This document shows positions 17,743 to 26,047 of a stretch of DNA of 64,000 bases, in pieces. How positions within the stretch are numbered: position 1 is the first letter of the stretch; every line of letters starts with the position of its first letter. The notes beneath the pieces were generated by a model. The model was not told the origin of the DNA. It ran no database searches and was given only the letters and a program-made list of their open reading frames with translations. Position numbers and translations under genes: made by a program. The stretch is from contig NZ_CP113977.2 in NCBI RefSeq assembly GCF_026870175.2, forward strand, positions 2,418,001-2,482,000. The letters are read 5' to 3'. Origin of the DNA: Flavobacterium aestivum (GTDB lineage: Bacteria > Bacteroidota > Bacteroidia > Flavobacteriales > Flavobacteriaceae).

Positions 17743-18195
17743 ATGGATGCCATAGACAAAAAAATTTTGATGCTTTTGCAACAAGATGCTAAGTTAAACA
17801 CGAAAGAAATAGCCGAAAAAGTGGGGTTGTCTGTTTCTCCCACGTTTGAGAGGATAAAGAAATTAGAGCAAAAACTCTACATCAAGAAATATGTTGCTTT
17901 GCTTGATCCGACCAAAGTTGGTAAATCAATAAGTGTGTATTGTCAGGTAACATTGGCGATACATTCTCGAGAATTGATAGACGATTTTAAACAGCACATT
18001 CTTGCTTTGCCAGAAATTATGGGATGCTATCACGTTTCTGGAAATTATGATTTTTTATTGAAAATTGCTGTAAATGATATGAATGAATATCAAAAGTTTG
18101 TTATCGATAAATTATCAGTTATAAAAGGGATTTCTAATGTACAAAGTTCTTTTGTGATGGAGGAAATAAAAAACGATTTTGCTTATAATTTGTAA
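17743..18195 (+). CDS. Lrp/AsnC family transcriptional regulator
   Basis: The 150-residue protein has the family layout. A helix-turn-helix lies at about 1-60 (DAIDKKILMLLQQDAKLNTKEIA and SVSPTFERIKKLE), followed by a RAM ligand-binding domain at about 65-145 (VSGNYDFLLKIAV). Length is typical. Such proteins sense amino acids. Divergent orientation to hdc suggests that histidine or a related amino acid is the signal, which is inference. It ends at a hairpin. Confidence 0.92.
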   Translation: MDAIDKKILMLLQQDAKLNTKEIAEKVGLSVSPTFERIKKLEQKLYIKKYVALLDPTKVGKSISVYCQVTLAIHSRELIDDFKQHILALPEIMGCYHVSGNYDFLLKIAVNDMNEYQKFVIDKLSVIKGISNVQSSFVMEEIKNDFAYNL

Positions 18196-18236
18196 AAATT
18201 GCTGATTGCATAGCTAATGTAAGGGCAAACTCCAAT

Positions 18237-18275
18237 AAAAAAATCTGACTCGGAAAAAATGAATCAGATTTTTTT
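18237..18275. terminator. Terminator after Lrp-type gene
   Basis: A perfect 12-base stem (18237-18248 with 18264-18275), with a 15-base loop and seven T at the end, follows the stop by about 40 bases. Confidence 0.85.
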
Positions 18276-18336
18276 GGTATTTAAATTGCTGCTCAAAAGG
18301 AAAGAAATGAATTGTCTTGTTTGAAAACAGTTGTCT

Positions 18337-18720
18337 TTATTTTTTAGCAGGTTTTATTTCCGTTATGATTAACTTCACAGTTGTGGAGCCAATATTTTTT
18401 GCCATATGTGTTACGGCAGGAAGATACAAGGCTGTTCCCATTTTTATATCTATAGTAGTTGCAGGTTTACCTTTGTCGGTAATCTGAATTTTACCACTTG
18501 TCAAGGCATAGGCTGTATGATTGGGGTGGCTGTGCCAAGCGGCTGTTGTTCCAGGAGCGAATACGACCTCCATGACTCTTACTTTGTCATTGTCAAGTAA
18601 CACTTTTTTATACACATTTGGAGCAGCTTTCATAGGATCTTGAGCGTACAAGCTGGTGCCTTGAATTAGTAATAGTCCGAAGAAAAGGGCGTTTATTAAA
18701 AATGTTTTAATTGTTTTCAT
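18337..18720 (-). CDS. Exported cupin protein
   Basis: I chose ATG 18720 (MKTIKTFLIN), which gives a clear signal peptide ending YAQ (1-27). The mature 100 residues form one cupin barrel with H63, H65 and H68 in WHSHPNH and H105 in AVTHMAK as likely metal ligands. The strand PGTTAAWHSHP is the classic cupin-1 motif. The function of such small periplasmic cupins is unknown. It is isolated from neighbours. Confidence 0.8.
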   Translation of the reverse strand: MKTIKTFLINALFFGLLLIQGTSLYAQDPMKAAPNVYKKVLLDNDKVRVMEVVFAPGTTAAWHSHPNHTAYALTSGKIQITDKGKPATTIDIKMGTALYLPAVTHMAKNIGSTTVKLIITEIKPAKK

Positions 18721-19147
18721 CTCGTTTAAATTTAAGTTCAATTTTTTTTGAATCTAATTTGTTACTCTTTTTTTTGAGTTGTAGATGTTTTTTATTTTTT
18801 GTCTGTAGAGATTGATTAGAACAACCTAGTTTGGTTAGGGTTAGTTCTTGAGGATCGTTTTTGTATCTGGATTTTTAGGGAGGTCTATGCTTTGTTTAAA
18901 AACACAGATACTTTTACCTGACAATTCATTAAATTGTATTCTTGAGACACAATTTAATTTTTATTTGAGCCTACTAATTTACAAAAAATATCTTATCATA
19001 TTGTATAATTATTTTCTTTATAATTTATAATCTATTGTTGTTTAGTTTGTTGTGGTTTTTTTTGTTGAATGCAGGATTACGTAATAAAAAAACCGACTTG
19101 CTTTCGCAAATCGGTTGGTTATTGGTTAGTATTGGGAATCTGTGTTT
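18721..19147. other. 427-base intergenic region, no gene supported
   Basis: The only open frame (18848-19030) gives 60 residues rich in Leu, Ile and Tyr with no start signal and no known motif, so I do not call it. The region should hold the cupin promoter and ends with the cysK terminator. Confidence 0.5.
19091..19116. terminator. Terminator of cysK
   Basis: An 11-base stem with one mismatch (19091-19101 with 19106-19116) and a 4-base loop; on the minus strand it is followed by a run of seven T. It lies 32 bases past the cysK stop. Confidence 0.8.
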
Positions 19148-20062
19148 TTATTCAAATAAGCCTTCGATGCTTAAATAGCGCTCTCCAGTGTCGTAGCAAA
19201 AAGTCAGTACTTTAGCATCTGACGGGATTTCTTTTATCTTTTTTGATACAGCTGCTAAGGATGCGCCCGAAGAAATTCCCAGAAGAATTCCTTCTTCTTT
19301 GGCTGCTCTTTGGGTATATTCAAATGCTTCTTCTTTGCTTACTTTTATAACTCCGTCAAGAATTGTTGTATTTAAATTGTTTGGTATGAATCCAGCTCCA
19401 ATTCCTTGAATAGGGTGGGGCGAAGGTGCTCCGCCGCTAATTACTGGTGAGGCTTCTGGTTCTACAGCAAAAACGGTTAGGTTAGGAAAATGTTGTTTTA
19501 GCACTTCGGCACAACCTGTGATGTGTCCGCCTGTTCCAACTCCTGTAATTAGATAATCCAATCCGTTTGGAAAAGCTTTTATGATTTCCTTTGCTGTAGT
19601 CGTTTTATGGATTTCGACATTAGCTGGATTGTCAAACTGTAGTGGTGACCATGAATTCGGAATTTCAGCAATTAATTCTTCCGCTTTTTCCAAGGCTCCT
19701 TTCATCCCTTTTTCGCGAGGAGTAAGTACAAATTCGGCTCCATAGATGCTCATTAATCTGCGTCTTTCTATAGACATTGATTCTGGCATAACCAAGATTA
19801 ATCGGTAGCCTTTTACAGCAGCAACCATCGCTAATCCAATACCGGTATTTCCAGAAGTGGCTTCTATTATGGTACTGCCATTTTGCAATAATCCTTTTTG
19901 CTCTGCATCTTCTATCATCGATAAAGCGATTCTGTCTTTGATACTTGAGCCTGGGTTTGTTTTTTCAAGTTTTACCCAAACATTTGTGTCAGGACCAAAT
20001 AATTTATTAATTTTTACATGTGGTGTATTACCAATTGTTTCTAAAATGTTGTTATGTAGCAT
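19148..20062 (-). CDS. cysK: Cysteine synthase A
   Basis: The 304-residue PLP enzyme makes cysteine from O-acetylserine and sulfide. The PLP lysine is K42 in PGSSIKDR, the asparagine loop is [12 protein letters not shown], the phosphate loop is [10 protein letters not shown], and SSGASLAA closes the active site. The PGSSIKDR form and [11 protein letters not shown] mark it as CysK type, distinct from the CysM at 12309. It is a single gene with its own promoter and terminator. Confidence 0.93.
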   Translation of the reverse strand: MLHNNILETIGNTPHVKINKLFGPDTNVWVKLEKTNPGSSIKDRIALSMIEDAEQKGLLQNGSTIIEATSGNTGIGLAMVAAVKGYRLILVMPESMSIERRRLMSIYGAEFVLTPREKGMKGALEKAEELIAEIPNSWSPLQFDNPANVEIHKTTTAKEIIKAFPNGLDYLITGVGTGGHITGCAEVLKQHFPNLTVFAVEPEASPVISGGAPSPHPIQGIGAGFIPNNLNTTILDGVIKVSKEEAFEYTQRAAKEEGILLGISSGASLAAVSKKIKEIPSDAKVLTFCYDTGERYLSIEGLFE

Positions 20063-20079
20063 GTTTTTTTAGTTTGTAG

Positions 20080-20110
20080 TAAATATACTTAACCTATAGG
20101 GATTATCAAA
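20080..20110 (-). promoter_or_regulatory. Candidate cysK promoter
   Basis: On the minus strand TTTG (20107-20110) is followed after 19 bases by TATATTTA (20080-20087), a 7 of 8 match to TAnnTTTG. Spacing fits the Bacteroidota -33/-7 pattern, 17 bases before the start codon. Confidence 0.5.
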
Positions 20111-20160
20111 ATAGAATATATTTATTGTTCTATTGAAAATTTGAATTTTTGGCTAAAAAC

Positions 20161-20194
20161 AAAAACCCGATTTGAAGTATTTCAAATCGGGTTT
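20161..20194. terminator. Terminator of lpdA
   Basis: A perfect 15-base stem (20161-20175 with 20180-20194) and 4-base loop, flanked by A and T runs, 22 bases beyond the lpdA stop on the minus strand. Confidence 0.9.
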
Positions 20195-20215
20195 TAAATT
20201 TATAAATCGTATTTA

Positions 20216-21604
20216 TTACAAATGGATTACTTCTCCGTAAGCATCAGCTACCGCTTCCATAACCGCTTCACTCATTGTTGGGTGAGGGTGGATCGCTTTT
20301 AGGATTTCGTGACCTGTAGTTTCCAGTTTACGTGCAACAACTGCTTCTGCAATCATATCAGTAACACCAGCTCCAATCATGTGACATCCTAACCACTCGC
20401 CATATTTGGCATCAAAAATTACTTTTACAAAACCGTCTGGAGTTCCAGCAGCTTTAGCTTTTCCTGAAGCAGAGAATGGGAATTTACCAATTTTTAATTC
20501 GTATCCTTTTTCTTTAGCTTGTTTTTCAGTTAATCCTACAGATGCAATTTCTGGAGTAGCATAAGTACAACCAGGAACGTTTCCGTAATCGATTGGTTCT
20601 ACGTGCAATCCTGCAATTTTTTCAACACAGTTAATTCCTTCTGCAGAAGCTACGTGAGCCAATGCTTGTCCTGGAGTTACATCACCAATAGCATAATATC
20701 CTGGGATATTAGTTTGGTTATAAGCGTTTACCAAGATTTTATCTTTATCAGTAGCAATACCTACTTCTTCTAATCCGATGTTTTCGATGTTAGTTTTGAT
20801 TCCAACAGCAGATAATAAAATGTCAGCTTCAAGAACTTCTTCTCCTTTTGCTGTTTTAACAAATGCTTTTACTCCAGCACCAGTAGTGTCAATACGCTCT
20901 ACTGAAGAGTTAGTCATAATTTTGATTCCGGCTTTTTTCAAAGAACGCTCAAATTGTTTTGAGATATCTTCGTCTTCTACAGGAACTACGTTTGGCATGA
21001 ATTCTACGATAGTAACATCTGTTCCCATTGAGTTGTAGAAATGTGCAAACTCTACTCCAATAGCTCCAGAACCAACAATAATCATGGATTTTGGTTGAGT
21101 TGGTAATGTCATTGCTTGACGGTATCCAATTACTTTAACTCCATCTTGTGGTAAGTTTGGTAATTCACGTGAACGAGCTCCAGTAGCAATGATGATATGG
21201 TCAGCACTGTATTCAGTAACTTTTCCGTCTTTATCAGTAACGTCTAGTTTTTTTCCGGCTTTTAGCTTTCCAAAACCATCAATAACGTCAATTTTATTTT
21301 TTTTCATCAAGAATTGAACACCTTTGCTCATTCCTTCAGCAACACCTCTACTTCTGTTTACAACAGCAGGGAAGTCTTTGTCGAATTCTTTTACAGTTAG
21401 TCCGTAATCTGAAGCGTGTTTTAAGTAATCAAAAACCTGAGCCGATTTTAATAATGCCTTAGTTGGAATACATCCCCAGTTTAAACACACACCACCTAGG
21501 TTTTCTTTTTCTACCACAGCTACTTTAAATCCTAATTGTGAGGCTCTAATTGCTGTAACATATCCTCCAGGACCACTTCCTAAAACTATAATATCGTATT
21601 TCAT
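20216..21604 (-). CDS. lpdA: Dihydrolipoyl dehydrogenase (E3)
   Basis: This FAD enzyme reoxidises dihydrolipoamide of 2-oxoacid dehydrogenase complexes with NAD+. The 462-residue protein begins with a Rossmann motif (GSGPGGY, 9-15). The redox disulfide is C40 and C45 in GGVCLNWGCIPTK. The second nucleotide site is GSGAIGVEFA, and the C-terminal active-site His-Glu is in IHPHPTMSEAV. Length and motifs are standard. It stands apart from E1/E2 genes, so it may serve several complexes. Confidence 0.95.
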   Translation of the reverse strand: MKYDIIVLGSGPGGYVTAIRASQLGFKVAVVEKENLGGVCLNWGCIPTKALLKSAQVFDYLKHASDYGLTVKEFDKDFPAVVNRSRGVAEGMSKGVQFLMKKNKIDVIDGFGKLKAGKKLDVTDKDGKVTEYSADHIIIATGARSRELPNLPQDGVKVIGYRQAMTLPTQPKSMIIVGSGAIGVEFAHFYNSMGTDVTIVEFMPNVVPVEDEDISKQFERSLKKAGIKIMTNSSVERIDTTGAGVKAFVKTAKGEEVLEADILLSAVGIKTNIENIGLEEVGIATDKDKILVNAYNQTNIPGYYAIGDVTPGQALAHVASAEGINCVEKIAGLHVEPIDYGNVPGCTYATPEIASVGLTEKQAKEKGYELKIGKFPFSASGKAKAAGTPDGFVKVIFDAKYGEWLGCHMIGAGVTDMIAEAVVARKLETTGHEILKAIHPHPTMSEAVMEAVADAYGEVIHL

Positions 21605-21805
21605 TTCAAAGTTTTTTTATTTGTTTTTTAATGGTGAAATGCAGTCGCTAACGCTCGTGTCATTTTATATGTATTTGTTATTAATTAGTAAAAATGGAAC
21701 ATGAAAGAACATATTTCATTTTATTGGTTATTGTAATGCTAAATTGAGATTGCGAATTTAATGATTTATTTTTAAAATTATGCATTTGAAAAGAACACTA
21801 TAGAA

Positions 21806-22570
21806 TTATTCTTCAAGGATAGCTACAACTCTGCTTGGTCCTGCTGAAGCTCCTTTTATCTTTAGTGGAAAAGCTGCAACTTTGAATCCCGTATAAGGTA
21901 ATGCGTCAAGATTCACTAGTTGTTCCATATGGCAATATTCTTTCTCACGACCCACTAAATGGGCTTCCCAAAATAACTCTGGATTGTTTTCTTTTTTAGC
22001 TTTTTCGACTAAGTAGGGTAGAGGTAAATCCCAACCCCATTGGTCTATTCCCATTACTTTTATGCCTTTATCAATGAGCCATTCGGTAGCTCTGGCGCTC
22101 ATTCCAGTCCCGTTTTTATAATAGTCTTTTTGGTAAATGTTTTTGTCTCTTCCTGTTTTTATCAAGACAATCATTCCAGAGGTAATTTCTAATTTTTCTT
22201 TGTCTAAAAAACCAACTAAATCTTCTACTGTAATGGGATCAAAATCGGCTTTGTGTTTCATGTCAATTACAATTCCGGGTCCGTAACACCAATCTAAAGG
22301 AATCTCATCAATGGTTTTAGAAGCCTTACCTTCGCATAGTGGTGCATAATGGTAAGGTGCATCGAGATGGGTTGTGGAGTGAACTCCCATTTTTTGAATA
22401 CTATCATCTGCCCATCCCACAAAATTTTTCGGGAATAATTTAAAAGGCAGACCGAAAATTCTAATAATCCATTTGGCTTTCCTGTGTGGTTTGTGCTTAA
22501 TTTTAACCTTCATGAAAAAAGGATCATTAGGGTTGTTAGAAATGGTTTTTGATAAGTCTATTATTCTCAT
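21806..22570 (-). CDS. Cyclase family protein (kynurenine formamidase-like hydrolase)
   Basis: The 254-residue protein belongs to the PF04199 metal-dependent hydrolase family. The metal motif is H68, D70 and H74 in STTHLDAPYHY, with GMIVLIKTG and GIDQWGWDLP as further family blocks. Known members hydrolyse N-formylkynurenine or related amides. Without other tryptophan-degradation genes nearby the substrate is uncertain. It is 14 bases downstream of the ABC exporter and likely co-transcribed. Confidence 0.85.
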   Translation of the reverse strand: MRIIDLSKTISNNPNDPFFMKVKIKHKPHRKAKWIIRIFGLPFKLFPKNFVGWADDSIQKMGVHSTTHLDAPYHYAPLCEGKASKTIDEIPLDWCYGPGIVIDMKHKADFDPITVEDLVGFLDKEKLEITSGMIVLIKTGRDKNIYQKDYYKNGTGMSARATEWLIDKGIKVMGIDQWGWDLPLPYLVEKAKKENNPELFWEAHLVGREKEYCHMEQLVNLDALPYTGFKVAAFPLKIKGASAGPSRVVAILEE

Positions 22571-22584
22571 TGTTTTTTGATTTG

Positions 22585-24339
22585 TTATTCAGCTACAGAA
22601 AACTGAGATTCATATAAGTTTTTATAATATCCTTTTTCTTGGTTTATTAGTTCTAGGTGTGTTCCTTGTTCTACGATACGTCCTTTGTCCATTACTACAA
22701 TTTTATCAGCGTTGACAATGGTTGCCAATCGATGTGCAATAACGATAGATGTTCTTCCTTTGGTAATGGTTTCTGTAGCACGCTGAATAAGTTCTTCAGA
22801 ATGTGTGTCGATAGAGGAAGTCGCTTCATCCAGAATAAGGATGCTAGGGTTACTAACATAAGCTCTTAAAAAAGCAATGAGTTGTCGCTGACCGGAGGAT
22901 AGCATTACGCCGCGTTCTTTTACATCAAAATCGTAATTGTCAGGCAAACTCATTATGAACTCATGCACGCCTATTTTTTTTGCAGCAGCAAAAACTTGGT
23001 CACGCGAAATTTCTTGATTGTTAAGAGTGATATTGTTGAAAATTGTATCTGCAAAAAGAAAAACATCCTGCAAAACCACCGCAATCTGTTTACGCAAAGA
23101 ACTTAAAGTGTAGTTCTCAATATTGTGATTGTCAATATATATCGAACCGCTATTAATTTCATAAAAGCGATTTAGTAGATTAATTATTGTTGATTTTCCT
23201 GCTCCTGTAGATCCTACTATAGCTATGGTTTGTCCGGCAGTAACTTCAAGATCAATTCCTTTGATGACTTCCTCATCTGGAATATAACCAAAACGAACTT
23301 CCTCAAAACGTATCTCTCCCTGAAATAATGGAGCTTCTATCTTCCCAGTATCTTGTATTTGATCCTGAGTATCCAGAATGTCGAAAACACGATTGGCAGC
23401 AATCATTCCCAATTGCATCTCGTTGAATTTATCAGCAATTTGACGTAACGGGTTAAACAACATCCCGATGAACATAGTGTACGAAAATAAATCCCCAAAA
23501 GTGGTCGAAGTATCACCTTCTAAAATATGAAATCCTCCGTATAAAACAATAAAACCAAGTGTTAATGAAGAAATAATATCGGCAATAGGAAAGAAAATGG
23601 AGTTGTATAAAATGGTTTTTATCCAAGCTCTATTGTGTTTGTCATTGATAACTCTAAACTTTTCGGCTTCAATGTCTTCACGATGAAAGAGCTGAACAAT
23701 TTTCATACCAGTAACTCTTTCTTGAACAAAGGAGTTCATATTGGCAATTTGAGTTCGTACTTCTTCAAAGGCAATTTGCATCTTTTTTTGAAAAATTCGA
23801 GTAATAAAAATCAGAATTGGCATGGCAACAATCACAATCCAGGTTAGTTTCCAGTTCATGTAAAACATAAAAACCAGTACAACCAGCATTTTCATCAAGT
23901 CACTTATAATCATGAATAGCCCTTGACTAAAAATACGGGCAATTGCCTCAATGTCAGATACGGATCGAGTTACGAGCTGACCTACAGGTACAAGGTCAAA
24001 ATATTTCATCCTAAAACTCAAAATGTGCTTGAATAGTTTTATCCGAATATCTTTTACAATATCCTGACCAAGCCAGTTGGCCCAATACACAAAGAAAAAT
24101 TGTGCCAAAACCTCAAGTATAAGCACAACACCCATTAAGGTGATGTAGATCAATAAACCGGTTTGATCTTTGGGTTGGATATAACTATCTACAGTTTGTT
24201 TTAATAAATAAGGACGTAATGCCGCAAAAACAGAGAGTGAGATGGCAAAAATAATTACACCATTAAATCGCCATTGATAGGGTTTAGTATATTTTAATAT
24301 TCTTTTGAATAATCGGGTATCAAATGCTTTTGCTTTCAA
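22585..24339 (-). CDS. ABC exporter, fused permease and ATPase (MsbA-like)
   Basis: The 584-residue half-transporter has six membrane helices in residues about 20-310, then an ATPase domain (about 340-575). The Walker A is GSTGAGKST, the signature LSSGQRQL, Walker B ILILDEATSS, and the H-loop IVIAHRLA. Such homodimers export lipids or drugs; MsbA-like lipid flipping is possible, but substrate is inferred. It follows truA on the same strand (48-base gap) and precedes the cyclase gene. Confidence 0.9.
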   Translation of the reverse strand: MKAKAFDTRLFKRILKYTKPYQWRFNGVIIFAISLSVFAALRPYLLKQTVDSYIQPKDQTGLLIYITLMGVVLILEVLAQFFFVYWANWLGQDIVKDIRIKLFKHILSFRMKYFDLVPVGQLVTRSVSDIEAIARIFSQGLFMIISDLMKMLVVLVFMFYMNWKLTWIVIVAMPILIFITRIFQKKMQIAFEEVRTQIANMNSFVQERVTGMKIVQLFHREDIEAEKFRVINDKHNRAWIKTILYNSIFFPIADIISSLTLGFIVLYGGFHILEGDTSTTFGDLFSYTMFIGMLFNPLRQIADKFNEMQLGMIAANRVFDILDTQDQIQDTGKIEAPLFQGEIRFEEVRFGYIPDEEVIKGIDLEVTAGQTIAIVGSTGAGKSTIINLLNRFYEINSGSIYIDNHNIENYTLSSLRKQIAVVLQDVFLFADTIFNNITLNNQEISRDQVFAAAKKIGVHEFIMSLPDNYDFDVKERGVMLSSGQRQLIAFLRAYVSNPSILILDEATSSIDTHSEELIQRATETITKGRTSIVIAHRLATIVNADKIVVMDKGRIVEQGTHLELINQEKGYYKNLYESQFSVAE

Positions 24340-24387
24340 AATTGAAGTTCTGCGTTAATTGTTAGTTGTTGATGGTTAATTATCTAA

Positions 24388-25161
24388 TTATCTAATTTTC
24401 TCAAAATCGTATTCTATTTTGGTTAAATATAACCCATGTGCCGGAACCGAAAATCCTGCTTTGTCTCTGCTTTTACTTTTTATAATCGATTCAAAATCAT
24501 CTAAAGTGATTTTGTGCAACCCGATGTTGATTAAGGTTCCTACTATAGAACGAACCATATTTCTCAAAAAGCGATTGGCTGATATAGTAAAAATTAACTT
24601 GCTGTTTTCTTGTTTAGCCCCGCTCTGTTCGGCTCCGCTTCGAGTCCAATAGGCCTCAAAAATATCGCAGTCAAATGTATTTACATCGGTGTTTACCTTT
24701 GAAAAACATTGAAAATCGGTATGTTTTAATAGCAATTTTGCAGCTTCATTCATCAAGTCTAAATCCAGTTTTTGATGAAAGTACCAACTTTGCTCTTGTA
24801 GAAATGCATCTTTAAAAGTGTTTATGTGATATTCATAAGTTCTTTTTGTAGCATCAAAACGGGTGTGAGCCTCATCAGAAACAGGGATAATATCATATAT
24901 AACAATGTCTTTTGGTAAATAAGAATTAAGCTTATGTACTAAATTTGGAATGTCAAATGGAGTGTCAAAATCAAAATGGGCATACATTTCTTTGGCATGA
25001 ACTCCAGTATCTGTTCTTCCGGCTCCCATGAGATTAATTTCGGAATTAAGTATAACCGAAAATGCTTTGTTCATTGTCTCTTGAACAGATGAAGCATTGG
25101 GTTGGTATTGCCAACCATGATATTGGGTTCCGTTGTAAGCTAATTTTATAAAATATCTCAA
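24388..25161 (-). CDS. truA: tRNA pseudouridine(38-40) synthase TruA
   Basis: The enzyme isomerises uridines in the anticodon arm of tRNA. The 257-residue protein shows the catalytic Asp51 in GAGRTDTGVHA, the start MRYFIKLAYNGTQYHGWQ, and FLRNMVRSIVGTL near the end. Length is normal. An unusual Ser-Gly-Ala-Glu/Lys-Gln duplication (SGAEQSGAKQ, coded at 24610-24639) lies in a loop before the KLIFTISANRFL strand. It heads a unit with the ABC exporter and the cyclase. Confidence 0.93.
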   Translation of the reverse strand: MRYFIKLAYNGTQYHGWQYQPNASSVQETMNKAFSVILNSEINLMGAGRTDTGVHAKEMYAHFDFDTPFDIPNLVHKLNSYLPKDIVIYDIIPVSDEAHTRFDATKRTYEYHINTFKDAFLQEQSWYFHQKLDLDLMNEAAKLLLKHTDFQCFSKVNTDVNTFDCDIFEAYWTRSGAEQSGAKQENSKLIFTISANRFLRNMVRSIVGTLINIGLHKITLDDFESIIKSKSRDKAGFSVPAHGLYLTKIEYDFEKIR

Positions 25162-25449
25162 AATAAGTATTAAGCATTTAGTGTCAGTGTTCGATTGTGA
25201 TATTTTATAATCAGACAGTTCTGACAGAATTTTTTAGATGCAAATTTACAAAGAATGTGTTTCGGTTGGTTGTTTTTTATTTAAAACTAGAATGTTTAAT
25301 TTTGTCGAAATGTCCTAGACCTGATTGAAGTTGAAATCCTTTTTTGTTTTTCTTTAAAAATAAAAAGATTGTTTTTTATTGAGCTTTTATTAAAGTAAAA
25401 GTTCAGTGAATTACATTTGAAGCTGAAAGCAGGAATAAACTACTAAAAA

Positions 25450-25947
25450 ATGACAAAAATCCTTTTACTTTCCGATACTCACAGTCATATTGATGATACT
25501 ATTTTAAAATATGTTAATCAGGTTGACGAAGTTTGGCATGCTGGAGATATTGGAGATTTGGTAGTTACAGATACAATAAAGAAATTAAAGCCCCTGCGCT
25601 GTGTTTATGGAAATATTGATGATACAAAGGCACGATTAGAATTTCCGTTGCACAACCGCTTTTTCTGTGAAGGTGTTGATGTCTGGATTACGCACATAGG
25701 TGGTTATCCTGGCAAATATAACCCAGCTCTGAAAGATGAAATGGCATCAAATCCACCAAAGTTGTTTATTTGTGGACATTCACATATTCTTAAAGTAATT
25801 TTTGATAAAAAGAATAATCTGTTGCATATGAATCCTGGTGCTGCGGGAATAAGCGGTTTTCATCAAGTAAGAACGATGCTTCGTTTTGTAATTGATGGGG
25901 ACAAAATAAAGGATTTGGAAATTATAGAAATAGGGAAGAAGACATAA
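25450..25947 (+). CDS. YfcE/MJ0936-type metallophosphoesterase
   Basis: The 165-residue protein is a small calcineurin-fold phosphodiesterase. Metal ligands are in LLSDTHSH (D9, H11), HAGDIG (D33), YGNIDD, and ICGHSHILK. Members cleave 2',3'-cyclic nucleotides or other phosphodiesters; the substrate is unknown. A 288-base gap separates it from divergent truA. Confidence 0.9.
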   Translation: MTKILLLSDTHSHIDDTILKYVNQVDEVWHAGDIGDLVVTDTIKKLKPLRCVYGNIDDTKARLEFPLHNRFFCEGVDVWITHIGGYPGKYNPALKDEMASNPPKLFICGHSHILKVIFDKKNNLLHMNPGAAGISGFHQVRTMLRFVIDGDKIKDLEIIEIGKKT

Positions 25948-26047
25948 CTATTTGATGATCGGTTGTAAATGCAGCTATATATTTTAGTAAAGATTTTTTG
26001 TTTTTTAGGATGGCTAATCACTAAAATTGTTTGCAACAAATTTAGTT

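Noticed and set aside
18848..19030. Plus-strand frame of 60 codons in the cupin-cysK gap
   Set aside because: Leu/Ile/Tyr-rich composition typical of random AT-rich DNA, no conserved motif and no promoter context.
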